Shown here: positions 44,351 through 53,108 of the stretch, one piece after another
Position numbering within the stretch: position 1 is the first letter of the stretch
How the letters are laid out: the number at the start of each line of letters is the position of its first letter
From: an uncultured Macellibacteroides sp.
Lineage (GTDB): Bacteria; Bacteroidota; Bacteroidia; Bacteroidales; Tannerellaceae
Direction of reading: 5' to 3'
Length of the DNA stretch: 64,000 nucleotides
NCBI RefSeq assembly: GCF_963667135.1
Contig: NZ_OY762974.1
Span: forward strand, 4,043,054 to 4,107,053
Made by a program: the position numbers and the translations under genes
The notes under the pieces: generated by a model
The model's database searches: none
What the model was told of the DNA's origin: nothing
Seen by the model: the letters and a program-made list of their open reading frames with translations, nothing else

Positions 44351-47221
44351 TTATTCTTTATTCTTCGCTGTTATTTTACCTTGATCATTCTTTAACTCGT
44401 GGCGTAAAAATGGAGCCGTGAATCCTGATGTTTTCTTTCCAATCATCTCTTCGGGTGTTCCGGCAAAAAGCAACTGCCCGCCTCTGCGTCCACCTTCGGG
44501 ACCCATATCAATAATATAGTCTGCACATTTTATTACATCCAGGTTGTGTTCTATTACAATAATTGTGTTACCCTTGTCGACAAGCTTGTTCAGCACGCCC
44601 AATAGCACCCGTATATCTTCGAAATGAAGACCGGTTGTGGGTTCGTCGAGGACATAAAGTGTTTTGCCTGTATCTTTTTTTGCCAGTTCGGTTGCCAGCT
44701 TAACCCGCTGACTTTCTCCGCCGGACAAAGTTGTTGAAGGTTGACCGAGTTTGATATATCCTAATCCCACGTCCTGAAGTACTTTGATTTTGTATAAGAT
44801 GGTGGGTATATTTTCAAAGAACTCTACCGCCATATTGATTGTCATATCAAGGATATCGGCAATGGATTTCCCTCTGAAACGTACTTCAAGGGTTTCTCTG
44901 TTATAGCGCTTTCCGTGGCAATCTTCGCAAGGGACGAGTACATCGGGAAGAAAATTCATTTCTATTGTTTTATAGCCGTTACCCTTACAGGTTTCGCACC
45001 GGCCACCGGAAACATTGAAAGAAAAACGTCCGGGTTTGTATCCCCTAACCTTTGCCTCGGGAAGATCTACAAAAAGTGAACGGATATCTGAGAATACGCC
45101 GGTATAGGTAGCCGGATTGCTTCGCGGCGATCTCCCGATAGGAGATTGGTCCACATTAACAATCTTATCCACCAAGTCTATGCCATCAAGCGATTTGTAA
45201 GGCAACGGATCTTCAAGCGAACGATAGAAATATTGACTAAGTATAGGTTGCAGCGTTCTGTTTATCAACGAAGACTTTCCACTTCCTGAAACACCCGTAA
45301 CACAGATCAAGGTGCCCAGGGGAAAAGAAGCGGTCACCTTTTTCAGGTTATTACCAGTCGCCCCATGAATGGTTATAAACGAACCATTCCCTTTTCGTCT
45401 TTCAGCGGGGACAGCAATCTCCTGCAACCCGTTTAAGTAGGCAGCTGTAAGTGTATTCGAGCGCAGCATTTCTTCGGGAGTACCGGCAAACACAACCTCG
45501 CCACCTAAACGTCCGGCTTTAGGACCCATGTCTATTACATAGTCTGCCTGTAGCATCATATCTTTATCGTGCTCCACAACAATAACCGAGTTGCCGGAAT
45601 CGCGAAGTTGCTTCAGCGAATTGATAAGTCTTATGTTATCGCGCTGATGCAATCCGATACTGGGTTCATCCAGGATATAAAGCACATTGACCAGCTGACT
45701 GCCAATCTGTGTAGCCAAACGTATTCGCTGACTCTCTCCTCCCGACAAAGAAGAAGAAGCTCGGTTCATGGCCAGATAATCCAATCCCACATCAAGCAGA
45801 AACTCGAGTCGCGAACGTATCTCTTTGAGAATCTCGGTAGCAATCTGAAGCTGCTTTGGATTTAGTTTCGCTTCCAGCGTACTTACCCATTCATAAAGTT
45901 CAGAGATATCGAGTTCCGAAATATCAGCAATGTTCTTACCTGCAATTCTGTAATGAAGAGCCTCCTTGTTAAGGCGCTGTCCGTTACACTCGGGGCAAGC
46001 CGACATCTTAATAAACTGACCAGCCCATTTCTGAGCAGTGGCAGAAGCCTCAGACTCCTGCTGCATTAATATATATTTAGCTACCCCTTCATAAGAAAGG
46101 AAGTAGTTTGAATTGCCCAACGATTCGTTCTTTATCTGCAGACGCTCGTCCGTTCCGTTCAGAATCTCATCCATGGCTTCTTCCGGAATATCTCTGATTG
46201 GCGTTTTAACCGACACTCCGTACTTCTCGCAAATGGCTTCTATCTGCCAAAAGATTAAAGCATTCTTATATTTCCCCAGCGGAGCAATACCTCCATGATA
46301 AATATTGAGTGAATTGTCGGGAACAATCTTATCCATATCAAGCAGGTTAACCTGTCCGATTCCTTTGCACTTATGACAAGCTCCATGGGGCGAGTTAAAA
46401 GAGAAATTATGAGGAGCGGGCTCTCCGTACGACAGTCCAGTAACCGGGCACATCAATCTTCGGCTATAATGGCGGGCTTCATTCGTTTCAGCATCCAGTA
46501 CAAGGACCAATCCGTCGCCCTGTTTCATCGCAATACGAAGACTTTCCTTCAACCTGCGCTCATCACCTGCCGAAACCATCAATTTGTCTATCACAACTTC
46601 AATGCTGTGATTCTTGTAGCGGTCGAGCTTCATCCCGTGAAAGATTTCTTTCAGCTCGCCATCTACCCGCACATTCAGGTACCCCTTTTTACGAATCTGC
46701 TCGAACAATTCTTTATAATGTCCTTTACGGCTACGAACAACCGGAGCCAGTAAATATGTTTTTTTACCCGCGTACTTTTCAAGAATCAGCTCAAGCACCT
46801 GTTCTTCCGTGTACTTTACCATCTTCTCTCCCGAAAGATAAGAATAAGCCTCACCCGCACGGGCAAACAAAAGACGGAAAAAGTCGTATATTTCTGTAGT
46901 TGTTCCAACGGTAGAACGCGGATTCTTATTGGTTGTCTTCTGCTCAATAGATATAACCGGACTTAATCCTGAAATCTTATCTACATCGGGGCGTTCCATA
47001 TTGCCGAGAAAATTACGGGCATAGGCAGAGAAAGTTTCCACATACCTTCGCTGACCTTCGGCAAAGATGGTGTCAAATGCCAAAGAAGACTTCCCGCTCC
47101 CACTCATACCGGTAATTACCGTTAATTGATTGCGGGGAATATCTACATCTATGTTCTTTAAATTGTGTACCCTTGCTCCCAAAACGGAGATGAGTCCACG
47201 CTCTATATTTTTTTTGTCCAT
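44351..47221 (-). CDS. uvrA: Excinuclease ABC subunit A
   Basis: Protein of 956 residues, full length for the phylum. Two ABC ATPase modules: Walker A TGMSGSGKSSLAFDT near residue 37 and TGVSGSGKSSLINRT near 645; signature SLSGGESQRIRLATQ and TLSGGESQRVKLATE; Walker B LYILDEPSIGLHQRD and LYVLDEPTTGLHFED. The C-terminal zinc finger (CETCKGNG...CEDCHGK) is complete. The first zinc site reads CPVTG...CHKC, with Thr at one Cys position. It recognises bulky DNA lesions with UvrB in nucleotide excision repair. Two small genes follow with no gap. Confidence 0.97.
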   Translation of the reverse strand: MDKKNIERGLISVLGARVHNLKNIDVDIPRNQLTVITGMSGSGKSSLAFDTIFAEGQRRYVETFSAYARNFLGNMERPDVDKISGLSPVISIEQKTTNKNPRSTVGTTTEIYDFFRLLFARAGEAYSYLSGEKMVKYTEEQVLELILEKYAGKKTYLLAPVVRSRKGHYKELFEQIRKKGYLNVRVDGELKEIFHGMKLDRYKNHSIEVVIDKLMVSAGDERRLKESLRIAMKQGDGLVLVLDAETNEARHYSRRLMCPVTGLSYGEPAPHNFSFNSPHGACHKCKGIGQVNLLDMDKIVPDNSLNIYHGGIAPLGKYKNALIFWQIEAICEKYGVSVKTPIRDIPEEAMDEILNGTDERLQIKNESLGNSNYFLSYEGVAKYILMQQESEASATAQKWAGQFIKMSACPECNGQRLNKEALHYRIAGKNIADISELDISELYEWVSTLEAKLNPKQLQIATEILKEIRSRLEFLLDVGLDYLAMNRASSSLSGGESQRIRLATQIGSQLVNVLYILDEPSIGLHQRDNIRLINSLKQLRDSGNSVIVVEHDKDMMLQADYVIDMGPKAGRLGGEVVFAGTPEEMLRSNTLTAAYLNGLQEIAVPAERRKGNGSFITIHGATGNNLKKVTASFPLGTLICVTGVSGSGKSSLINRTLQPILSQYFYRSLEDPLPYKSLDGIDLVDKIVNVDQSPIGRSPRSNPATYTGVFSDIRSLFVDLPEAKVRGYKPGRFSFNVSGGRCETCKGNGYKTIEMNFLPDVLVPCEDCHGKRYNRETLEVRFRGKSIADILDMTINMAVEFFENIPTILYKIKVLQDVGLGYIKLGQPSTTLSGGESQRVKLATELAKKDTGKTLYVLDEPTTGLHFEDIRVLLGVLNKLVDKGNTIIVIEHNLDVIKCADYIIDMGPEGGRRGGQLLFAGTPEEMIGKKTSGFTAPFLRHELKNDQGKITAKNKE

Positions 47222-47260
47222 CGTTTTCTACTTAATTCTTTGCAATTCCAAACCAGTCGG

Positions 47261-47274
47261 ACCGGTACACCGGT
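47261..47274. repeat. Two ACCGGT boxes upstream of uvrA
   Basis: ACCGGT (47261-47266) and ACCGGT (47269-47274), each self-complementary, are separated by AC in the 65-bp gap between the transglycosylase stop and the uvrA ATG. They could be an operator; no known damage-response box is matched. Confidence 0.35.
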
Positions 47275-47286
47275 ATGAAGTAATTG

Positions 47287-48255
47287 TTAATCTATCACCC
47301 ACCGTGAATCATGCACTTTCGTGTTGGGCTTCTTATAATACAACTCGCCGGACTTTGGGATCATAATTTTATATGTCTTACCTCCCGTTGTTAATTTCCG
47401 GTCACGTAACCACAAATTAAACTGCTTTAAGTCGGCATACGTTATATCGTACTTTGCAGCAAAAGCAGCCAAATCGTCAATATTACTAGAAACTTCAACC
47501 TCTTTGCATGCTATTGGCTTGTATAGGTTTTCTGCTTTAAAAACAAAACCATACTTATAAGGGTTCTCAAAAATTTGTTTAATCGCCAATATCCTGTAAA
47601 CATAACGCGACGTTTCCTCAACAAGCCACAAATTAAACGTACTTTCAGCATTCTGTTTTGTCAGCTCGCCGGATATACGACCCATCCCTGCATTATAAGA
47701 TGCTGCCACTGCCGGCCAGCTTCCATACTTTTTATACGCCGATTTAAAATATTTACACGCCGTTTCCGTCGCTTTTTCCAAATTATATCGTTCATCTACT
47801 TCATCACCTACAGTAAGACCGTATTGTTTAGCTGTGGCAGGCATCAGCTGCCAGATACCTACAGCATTTGTATACGATACTGCACGTGGATCCATATTAC
47901 TTTCAACTACTGCCAGATATTTGAAATCGTCGGGAACTCCGTTAGCCTTCAATATCGGCTCCATAATAGAAAAGTATCTGTTTGCTCTTTTAAATTGCAA
48001 CATGGTTGTTGCATGAAAATAGATAAAACTGGTAAGTTCTCTATCAAAGCCTTCATGCATATTGTAACGGGTCAAATCTATTTTTTCATCACAAAACATT
48101 ACCTCATCAGGAATTTCGGGAGATACCGTCATCGACGAAACCAACGGCTTCTCGTTCTTTGCCTTTTCTGAATCAGAAGAACCAATTGAAAGACAAGCGG
48201 TAAGACAAACCAAACCGACTAACACAAAACTAACTAACTTTTGAACACTATTCAT
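47287..48255 (-). CDS. MltD-like lytic transglycosylase lipoprotein
   Basis: Start set at 48255 (MNSVQKLVSFVLVGLVCLTAC) because it gives a lipoprotein signal with Cys21; ATG at 48264 is equally in frame, and both overlap the upstream gene end, so translation is coupled. 322 residues. The SLT domain (about 95-235) has catalytic Glu118 in LAVVESNMDP and the motifs GIWQLMPATAKQYGL and ASYNAGMGRI. A short LysM-like or other C-terminal segment (about 255-315, DLAAFAAKYDITYADLKQFN) follows. It cleaves peptidoglycan glycan strands with anhydro-MurNAc formation. Confidence 0.9.
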   Translation of the reverse strand: MNSVQKLVSFVLVGLVCLTACLSIGSSDSEKAKNEKPLVSSMTVSPEIPDEVMFCDEKIDLTRYNMHEGFDRELTSFIYFHATTMLQFKRANRYFSIMEPILKANGVPDDFKYLAVVESNMDPRAVSYTNAVGIWQLMPATAKQYGLTVGDEVDERYNLEKATETACKYFKSAYKKYGSWPAVAASYNAGMGRISGELTKQNAESTFNLWLVEETSRYVYRILAIKQIFENPYKYGFVFKAENLYKPIACKEVEVSSNIDDLAAFAAKYDITYADLKQFNLWLRDRKLTTGGKTYKIMIPKSGELYYKKPNTKVHDSRWVID

Positions 48256-49579
48256 TTTCAACATTTTTTGATCGTAATATATTAATGTTTCCTTTACGAT
48301 TGTATTTCTCACCATCAGCCCCTTCGGCTTCTATAATATAAAAATACACACCCGGAGATACATACTTTCCTCCTTTTTTACCATCCCATCCCTCAGCCGG
48401 ATTGGTCCAATGAAACATCTCCACTCCCCATCGGTTAAAAATCGTTCCATTGAATTTCACAAGTGATTTATAGGCCACTCTAAATTCATCATTTATTCCC
48501 GGAGATGTTCCCGGAGAGAATGCATTGGGTATCTCTATAGATGATTCCACAATCTTAATCTCACGGGAATATGAATTATCAGAACATTTTCCACTCCGGT
48601 CGCTTACTTCCAGTTCTGCTACATAATCACCGAATTTATCAAAAGTAAAAACCAACTCTTCGCCGGGAAAGCGAACCACGAGGGTTTGGGAACTTTCTTC
48701 CTTTTTGTAGATCTTCCAGACATAAAGTGCCGCCACTGGGTCATTAGCTACAGCCTTGAAACGAATCTCGACCGGAGCCGATCCTCCTAAATCGACTGGA
48801 TCATTAGTAACAACATTCTTCGCGTCTGTGTTCATTTTATCAGCAAATCCATGTGCCTCGACGGACATAGCCTCATATACACCAGATACTATTTTCTTTT
48901 CCATATTAAAATGGCGTGCAAACAAATCGCCCGAGACTTTAACTTCCGTATCGCAAAGAGGAGCTTTCACTGTTGCCTCTGCAGGCGATCCACTGATAAG
49001 TTCAATTACCTCCTTTTGCGAAAATAAACCCAGGGTTTCAGACCATTCCAGTGTTTTATAGGTTACTTCGAACTGCCGTTTTAATTCGGTTGGAAGTCCG
49101 TTAGGTGTATAATAAAGCAGCTTGCTCATGGTCATATCTCCCGACAGTTTCAGATAAGCGCAGGGGTCGGGCTGTTGAGTTAAATCCAAGCTCCGGAGTT
49201 CTGCCGGATATAGGCTATAATCAATAATCCATACGTATCTGGGCAATTCTCCGGGAACTTCGACAAAATACCCATATCCCTCTTCGGGATTAGTCACAAA
49301 AGAAACATTTCCCTGCTGGGTAGACGCAACCGATTCGGGATTGAGCGCACTTTTGTTGTAACGAAACCACTTATGGGTTCCGGTAGAAGCAGAAGTATAG
49401 CGAATCTCCGACTGCGAAACTCCGTTTAGCAGGTAAACCTGAAGCCTGTTATAGGTATCGTCTTTTGCCAGCATGGGAACTCCGCTTCCTCCAGATACCA
49501 GATACTGAGCCTGCAAAGTAAATCCAAACAAAAGCAAACCAAGAATTAAACTAAATTTTATGTATTGATCACGTAACAT
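48248..49579 (-). CDS. Exported protein with T9SS type B (CHU_C) C-terminal sorting domain
   Basis: Start set at 49579 (MLRDQYIKFSLILGLLLFGF, signal ending LQAQ); an upstream ATG at 49597 lies right beside the -7 box 49599-49606 and cannot be transcribed. 443 residues. The middle holds beta-rich domains including a PKD-like fold (ALYVWKIYKKEESSQ, FTFDKFGDYVAELEVSD). The last 90 residues match the gliding-motility-type sorting domain: IEIPNAFSPGTSPGINDEF, FNRWGVEMFH and YVSPGVYFYIIEA. It should pass through a type IX secretion system. It is coupled to the lytic transglycosylase. Confidence 0.85.
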   Translation of the reverse strand: MLRDQYIKFSLILGLLLFGFTLQAQYLVSGGSGVPMLAKDDTYNRLQVYLLNGVSQSEIRYTSASTGTHKWFRYNKSALNPESVASTQQGNVSFVTNPEEGYGYFVEVPGELPRYVWIIDYSLYPAELRSLDLTQQPDPCAYLKLSGDMTMSKLLYYTPNGLPTELKRQFEVTYKTLEWSETLGLFSQKEVIELISGSPAEATVKAPLCDTEVKVSGDLFARHFNMEKKIVSGVYEAMSVEAHGFADKMNTDAKNVVTNDPVDLGGSAPVEIRFKAVANDPVAALYVWKIYKKEESSQTLVVRFPGEELVFTFDKFGDYVAELEVSDRSGKCSDNSYSREIKIVESSIEIPNAFSPGTSPGINDEFRVAYKSLVKFNGTIFNRWGVEMFHWTNPAEGWDGKKGGKYVSPGVYFYIIEAEGADGEKYNRKGNINILRSKNVENE

Positions 49580-49598
49580 AATCTTCCTAATTAGCATC

Positions 49599-49606
49599 CA
49601 AAATTA
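49599..49606 (-). promoter_or_regulatory. Putative -7 element (TAATTTTG) for the CHU_C-transglycosylase pair
   Basis: Minus-strand TAnnTTTG match, 19 bases before the chosen ATG at 49579. It decides that start. Confidence 0.5.
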
Positions 49607-49627
49607 GTATTTTATACCGACTTACAC

Positions 49628-49635
49628 TATCTTTG
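49628..49635 (+). promoter_or_regulatory. Putative -7 element (TATCTTTG) for the LysM-PBP1 gene
   Basis: Exact TAnnTTTG match, 22 bases before the ATG at 49658. Confidence 0.55.
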
Positions 49636-49657
49636 CATCAAATAATCCAATCAGTGT

Positions 49658-51466
49658 ATGAATAAGATTAGTGCATATATTATCGTTTTCTTTCTGGCAA
49701 TCAACTGCTCAACTACTATCGCTCAAAATAATAAAACATCTGCCATTACTTCTAACGAACAAGGAAGTGATATATTTTACCACACAATCGAACGTGGTGA
49801 AACTGTATATGCGATAGCAACAATGTATGGAGTAAAAGCAGAAGATATTTATCGATTGAACCCTGATAGCAGAGACGGTATTAAAGTTGGCTTTAAACTT
49901 AAGATACCCCAGCTTGATTCGACCGCACGAAATGGAGTAAAAGGAACCGCGACCTATTCATTTCATACGATTAAAGCAAAAGAAACATTGTTTTCTGTAT
50001 CCAGACTCTATAAGGTTCCTGCCAATCAGATCGTGGAAGCCAATCCGGGATTAGCTGCCGAAACATTTACAACAGGTAAAAATATCCGCATTCCTCTTAA
50101 TCCGTACGAGGTTGCTCCTGTGGAAAGTATCAAAACGGTTACAAAGGATGTTCCTTATACGATTGAGAAAAAAGAAACATTATACCGAATTGGCAGGAAA
50201 TTCAATATTACAAGTGCCGAACTCATTAAACGAAATCCGTCTTTGAAAGAGGGTGTTAAAGCAGGGACGGTTATCTATATACCGGTTAATGAACAACAAA
50301 AGGTACTTGTATCTTCCGAAGCAACCGACGAGAAAGAAGTGAATGCCCTGCTTTCACGCCGTAAAGAGGCCAAAAAGTTACCGGTCGTAAAGGTATCTTT
50401 ACTTTTGCCGTTTATGACAGAAGAAGCTTATCCATCTTCTAACACTTCCCGTTTTATCGAATATTATGAAGGTTTTCTGCTTGCTGTAGACAGTTTGCGC
50501 AGTCAGGGTTGCTCCATTGATTTATCTGTTTTCGATACCGGAAATGGAACAGATAAGATTAACGATATTTTGAAGAACGCCGAAGTAAAGAATGCTGATT
50601 TATTAATAGGAGCCGTTCAGAACGACCAGATTCATCCCATATCTGAATTTGCAGAGAAAAACAAAATCAGGTATGTGATACCTTTTACTTCCAAAAACGA
50701 CGATGTTCTTTCGAATGCTTATGTATTTCAGGTAAACACTCCTCACTCCTATCTTTATTCGAAAGCAGCACAGGCCGGTTACGAACTATTTAAAAATTAT
50801 AACATCGTTTTGCTGAATACAAATGATTCGCAGGAAGACAAAAAAGATTTTATCAAAGCATTAAAAGCCGAACTTAAACAAAACAAGATAAGTTATAAAG
50901 AATGTACGTACGACCCGACAACTTTCTCTGCAGATATTGAAAATCAGTTAAGTAAAGAAAAGCCGAATGTTATTATTCCGATGTCCGGAAGTCTTGAAAC
51001 ATTGAATAAAATAAAGAATCCGCTGGTAACAATTGCAAAAAACAAGTCGGAGTATGAGCTCACGCTTTTTGGTTACCCTGAATGGCAAACATATACACGC
51101 GATTGTCTGGAAGAATTTTACGCTCTTAATACATACATTTATAGCAATTTCTATGCCGACAATCTTAGCAGCGATGTTCAGGACTTCTACCATAAGTACA
51201 AAACATGGTATAGCAAGAACCTTATAAATACGTTCCCTAAATACGGTATGTTAGGTTTCGACACGGGTATGTATTTCTTTAAGGCTATGTGCTTCTATGG
51301 TTCTAATTTTGAAAATAATCTAAAAAGAACAGATTATCAAAGTATTCAGACTGGATTTCACTTCGAGCGGGTAAACAACTGGGGTGGTTTTATCAATACA
51401 AACCTGTTTATTGTTCATTACAACAAGGACTTTACCATCACTCGATTGCAACTAAACGAATTATGA
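49658..51466 (+). CDS. Triple-LysM protein with a type 1 periplasmic-binding-protein domain
   Basis: Protein of 602 residues with a signal peptide ending TIAQ. Three LysM modules: about 40-85 (FYHTIERGETVYAIATMYGV), 105-150 (FHTIKAKETLFSVSRLYKV) and 167-212 (YTIEKKETLYRIGRKFNI), each ending IPQ/IPL/IPV. Residues about 245-602 form a LpoA/Leu-binding-like periplasmic-binding domain (VKVSLLLPFMTEEAYPSSN, ADLLIGAVQNDQIHPISEFA). The LysM part would hold it to peptidoglycan. By analogy with LpoA it could regulate a peptidoglycan synthase; that is inference. A barrel gene follows with 4-bp overlap. Confidence 0.85.
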   Translation: MNKISAYIIVFFLAINCSTTIAQNNKTSAITSNEQGSDIFYHTIERGETVYAIATMYGVKAEDIYRLNPDSRDGIKVGFKLKIPQLDSTARNGVKGTATYSFHTIKAKETLFSVSRLYKVPANQIVEANPGLAAETFTTGKNIRIPLNPYEVAPVESIKTVTKDVPYTIEKKETLYRIGRKFNITSAELIKRNPSLKEGVKAGTVIYIPVNEQQKVLVSSEATDEKEVNALLSRRKEAKKLPVVKVSLLLPFMTEEAYPSSNTSRFIEYYEGFLLAVDSLRSQGCSIDLSVFDTGNGTDKINDILKNAEVKNADLLIGAVQNDQIHPISEFAEKNKIRYVIPFTSKNDDVLSNAYVFQVNTPHSYLYSKAAQAGYELFKNYNIVLLNTNDSQEDKKDFIKALKAELKQNKISYKECTYDPTTFSADIENQLSKEKPNVIIPMSGSLETLNKIKNPLVTIAKNKSEYELTLFGYPEWQTYTRDCLEEFYALNTYIYSNFYADNLSSDVQDFYHKYKTWYSKNLINTFPKYGMLGFDTGMYFFKAMCFYGSNFENNLKRTDYQSIQTGFHFERVNNWGGFINTNLFIVHYNKDFTITRLQLNEL

Positions 51467-52122
51467 AAAGAAAATTTTACAGTACATTATCAGCGCTTTT
51501 GCTAACTGCTGTAGTATATTCGCAGGAAGTTTTTAAACCTGAATTAGCCGTGGGTGTTTCATTCGGGACAAGTTTCTCTTCGGTTGGATTCTCTCCCAAA
51601 GTACAACAGGGTATGCTTAGGGGCTATACCGGGGGAGTTACCGCTCGTTACAATACAGAAAAGAATGTGGGACTTCAGGCGGAACTTAATTTTGCTCAGC
51701 AAGGCTGGAAAGAACAATTCGATGCAAACCCTCAGTATGCATACAGTCGCATCATCAACTATGTTGAACTACCTTTCCTGACTCATATTTATTTTGGAGG
51801 CAAAGGAGCTAAGTTTTTCTTAAACCTGGGTCCTAAAATTGGTTACGCTATAAGTGATAAAACGGACAGTAACCTGGGAGATGCTACTCCTAACACAACG
51901 AACGAACAGCACAATATGGCCATAGACAATAAATTTGACTGGGGATTATGTGGCGGACCAGGATTGGAAGTGCGTACAGGGATTGGTTATTTTCTTCTTG
52001 AAGGCCGCTATTATTATGCTTTAGGAAATATATTCGGGAGCCGAAAAGAAGATTTCTTTGAGCAGTCGCCCGGACAGGTCCTTTCTGTAAAGTTAACCTA
52101 CCTCCTTCCTTTATTCAAATAA
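51463..52122 (+). CDS. PorT-like outer membrane beta-barrel protein
   Basis: Protein of 219 residues with a signal peptide (cleavage near VYSQE). The rest alternates in strands of about 10 residues: ELAVGVSFGTSFSSVGFSPK, AELNFAQQGWKEQ, YVELPFLTHIYFGG, FFLNLGPKIGYAISDK, ending SVKLTYLLPLFK. This fits the outer membrane protein beta-barrel (PorT/OprF-like) domain common in Bacteroidota. The ATG overlaps the stop of the LysM-PBP1 gene, so the two are cotranscribed and probably act in the same envelope process. Specific role unknown. Confidence 0.85.
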   Translation: MKRKFYSTLSALLLTAVVYSQEVFKPELAVGVSFGTSFSSVGFSPKVQQGMLRGYTGGVTARYNTEKNVGLQAELNFAQQGWKEQFDANPQYAYSRIINYVELPFLTHIYFGGKGAKFFLNLGPKIGYAISDKTDSNLGDATPNTTNEQHNMAIDNKFDWGLCGGPGLEVRTGIGYFLLEGRYYYALGNIFGSRKEDFFEQSPGQVLSVKLTYLLPLFK

Positions 52123-52144
52123 CATAGTTATCTTACAAATAATA

Positions 52145-52191
52145 AAAACAAAAGCCGGCGAATCAAATAGTGATTCGCCGGCTTTTGTTTT
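52145..52191. terminator. Bidirectional terminator, perfect 21-bp stem
   Basis: 52145-52165 pairs with 52171-52191 around the loop AATAG. The GC-rich core (GCCGGCGAATCA) is flanked by A- and T-runs on both sides. It lies between the convergent barrel and DUF4293 genes. Confidence 0.92.
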
Positions 52192-52216
52192 ATTATTAAA
52201 TTCCCTTAAACAGTTT

Positions 52217-52681
52217 TTATCTTAACCGCTCAAGCGATCTTACCAACGCTTCGTCAGCACCAATATTGCGAACAGCAAGATAAGTAAGAATCAGGTTTAC
52301 AAGTGGGAATGAAAGAGCAAATTCGATACCGAAATGTGTTGCTGAATACTTACCATATGTAATCCAAACAAAAAAAGCAAACAAGGCGTAAAAGCAGATA
52401 AGTAGTATCGCATTAAAGATACAAAACCGTATCTGAAGCATACGTTTCTTATACATAAAGACAGTAACAAAAGGCAGAACAGCGGTGATAATAGTAATCA
52501 CAGCCAAACTCCAGGTGCGATATACCTGCTGGGTTTCGGGACCAGCACCGGCATTTAATCCGAACACATCAAAAGTAAATAGTTCCGTGCCCGCTTGCAT
52601 ATTTGCTATCGGCAAAAACAACATGGCAAAACCAAGCGCCGCAACAATAAGTAAATAAACAGTTTGTATTCTTTGTAACAT
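52217..52681 (-). CDS. DUF4293 family membrane protein
   Basis: Protein of 154 residues with four predicted membrane segments (about 7-25, 57-76, 88-112, 122-140). The start MLQRIQTVYLLIVAALGF and the ending NIGADEALVRSLERLR are typical of the DUF4293 family of Bacteroidota. Function unknown. It is the third gene of the BamD-RpoZ-DUF4293 unit, an order conserved in Bacteroidales as I recall. Confidence 0.88.
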   Translation of the reverse strand: MLQRIQTVYLLIVAALGFAMLFLPIANMQAGTELFTFDVFGLNAGAGPETQQVYRTWSLAVITIITAVLPFVTVFMYKKRMLQIRFCIFNAILLICFYALFAFFVWITYGKYSATHFGIEFALSFPLVNLILTYLAVRNIGADEALVRSLERLR

Positions 52682-52751
52682 GATAGTATTATTTTAAACA
52701 CAAAGGCCGATCCGCGAAGAACCAGCCTTGATGTTGAGTGTTTTGTATTTC

Positions 52752-53084
52752 TTAGAAATTGCTTTTCTCCTTAAGCGGATTTTTATGATAAACCTTTCCG
52801 TCTTCATATTCCTGAGCTGCAATCAAAGTAGATTTAGGCAACTTTTCATAATAACGGGAGATCTCAATTTGTTCTCTGTTTTCGAACACTTCCTCAAGAT
52901 TGTCGTTGTATGAGGCAAACTCCTGAAGTTTCTTTTCCAGATCTTGCTTCATTTCCACACTGATCTGGTTAGCCCTCTTACCAATGATCACTACAGTTTC
53001 GTACACATTACCAGTATCTTCTGACACTTTCATCATGTCGCGGGTAATTGTATTCGTTGGAGCATTTGACTTTCTGTAATCCAT
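52752..53084 (-). CDS. rpoZ: RNA polymerase omega subunit-like protein
   Basis: Protein of 110 residues matching the Bacteroidales omega form: MDYRKSNAPTNTITRDMM, then VYETVVIIGKRANQISVEMK with the ARRAxQL-like omega motif as KRANQI, and the extension NLEEVFENREQIEISRYYEKLP. Omega helps to hold the beta' subunit and RNA polymerase together. It lies between bamD and the DUF4293 gene on the same strand with short gaps. The ORF length is larger than enterobacterial omega only by a C-terminal tail. Confidence 0.9.
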   Translation of the reverse strand: MDYRKSNAPTNTITRDMMKVSEDTGNVYETVVIIGKRANQISVEMKQDLEKKLQEFASYNDNLEEVFENREQIEISRYYEKLPKSTLIAAQEYEDGKVYHKNPLKEKSNF

Positions 53085-53108
53085 CTTTCTATTTATTGAT
53101 TAAAATCA

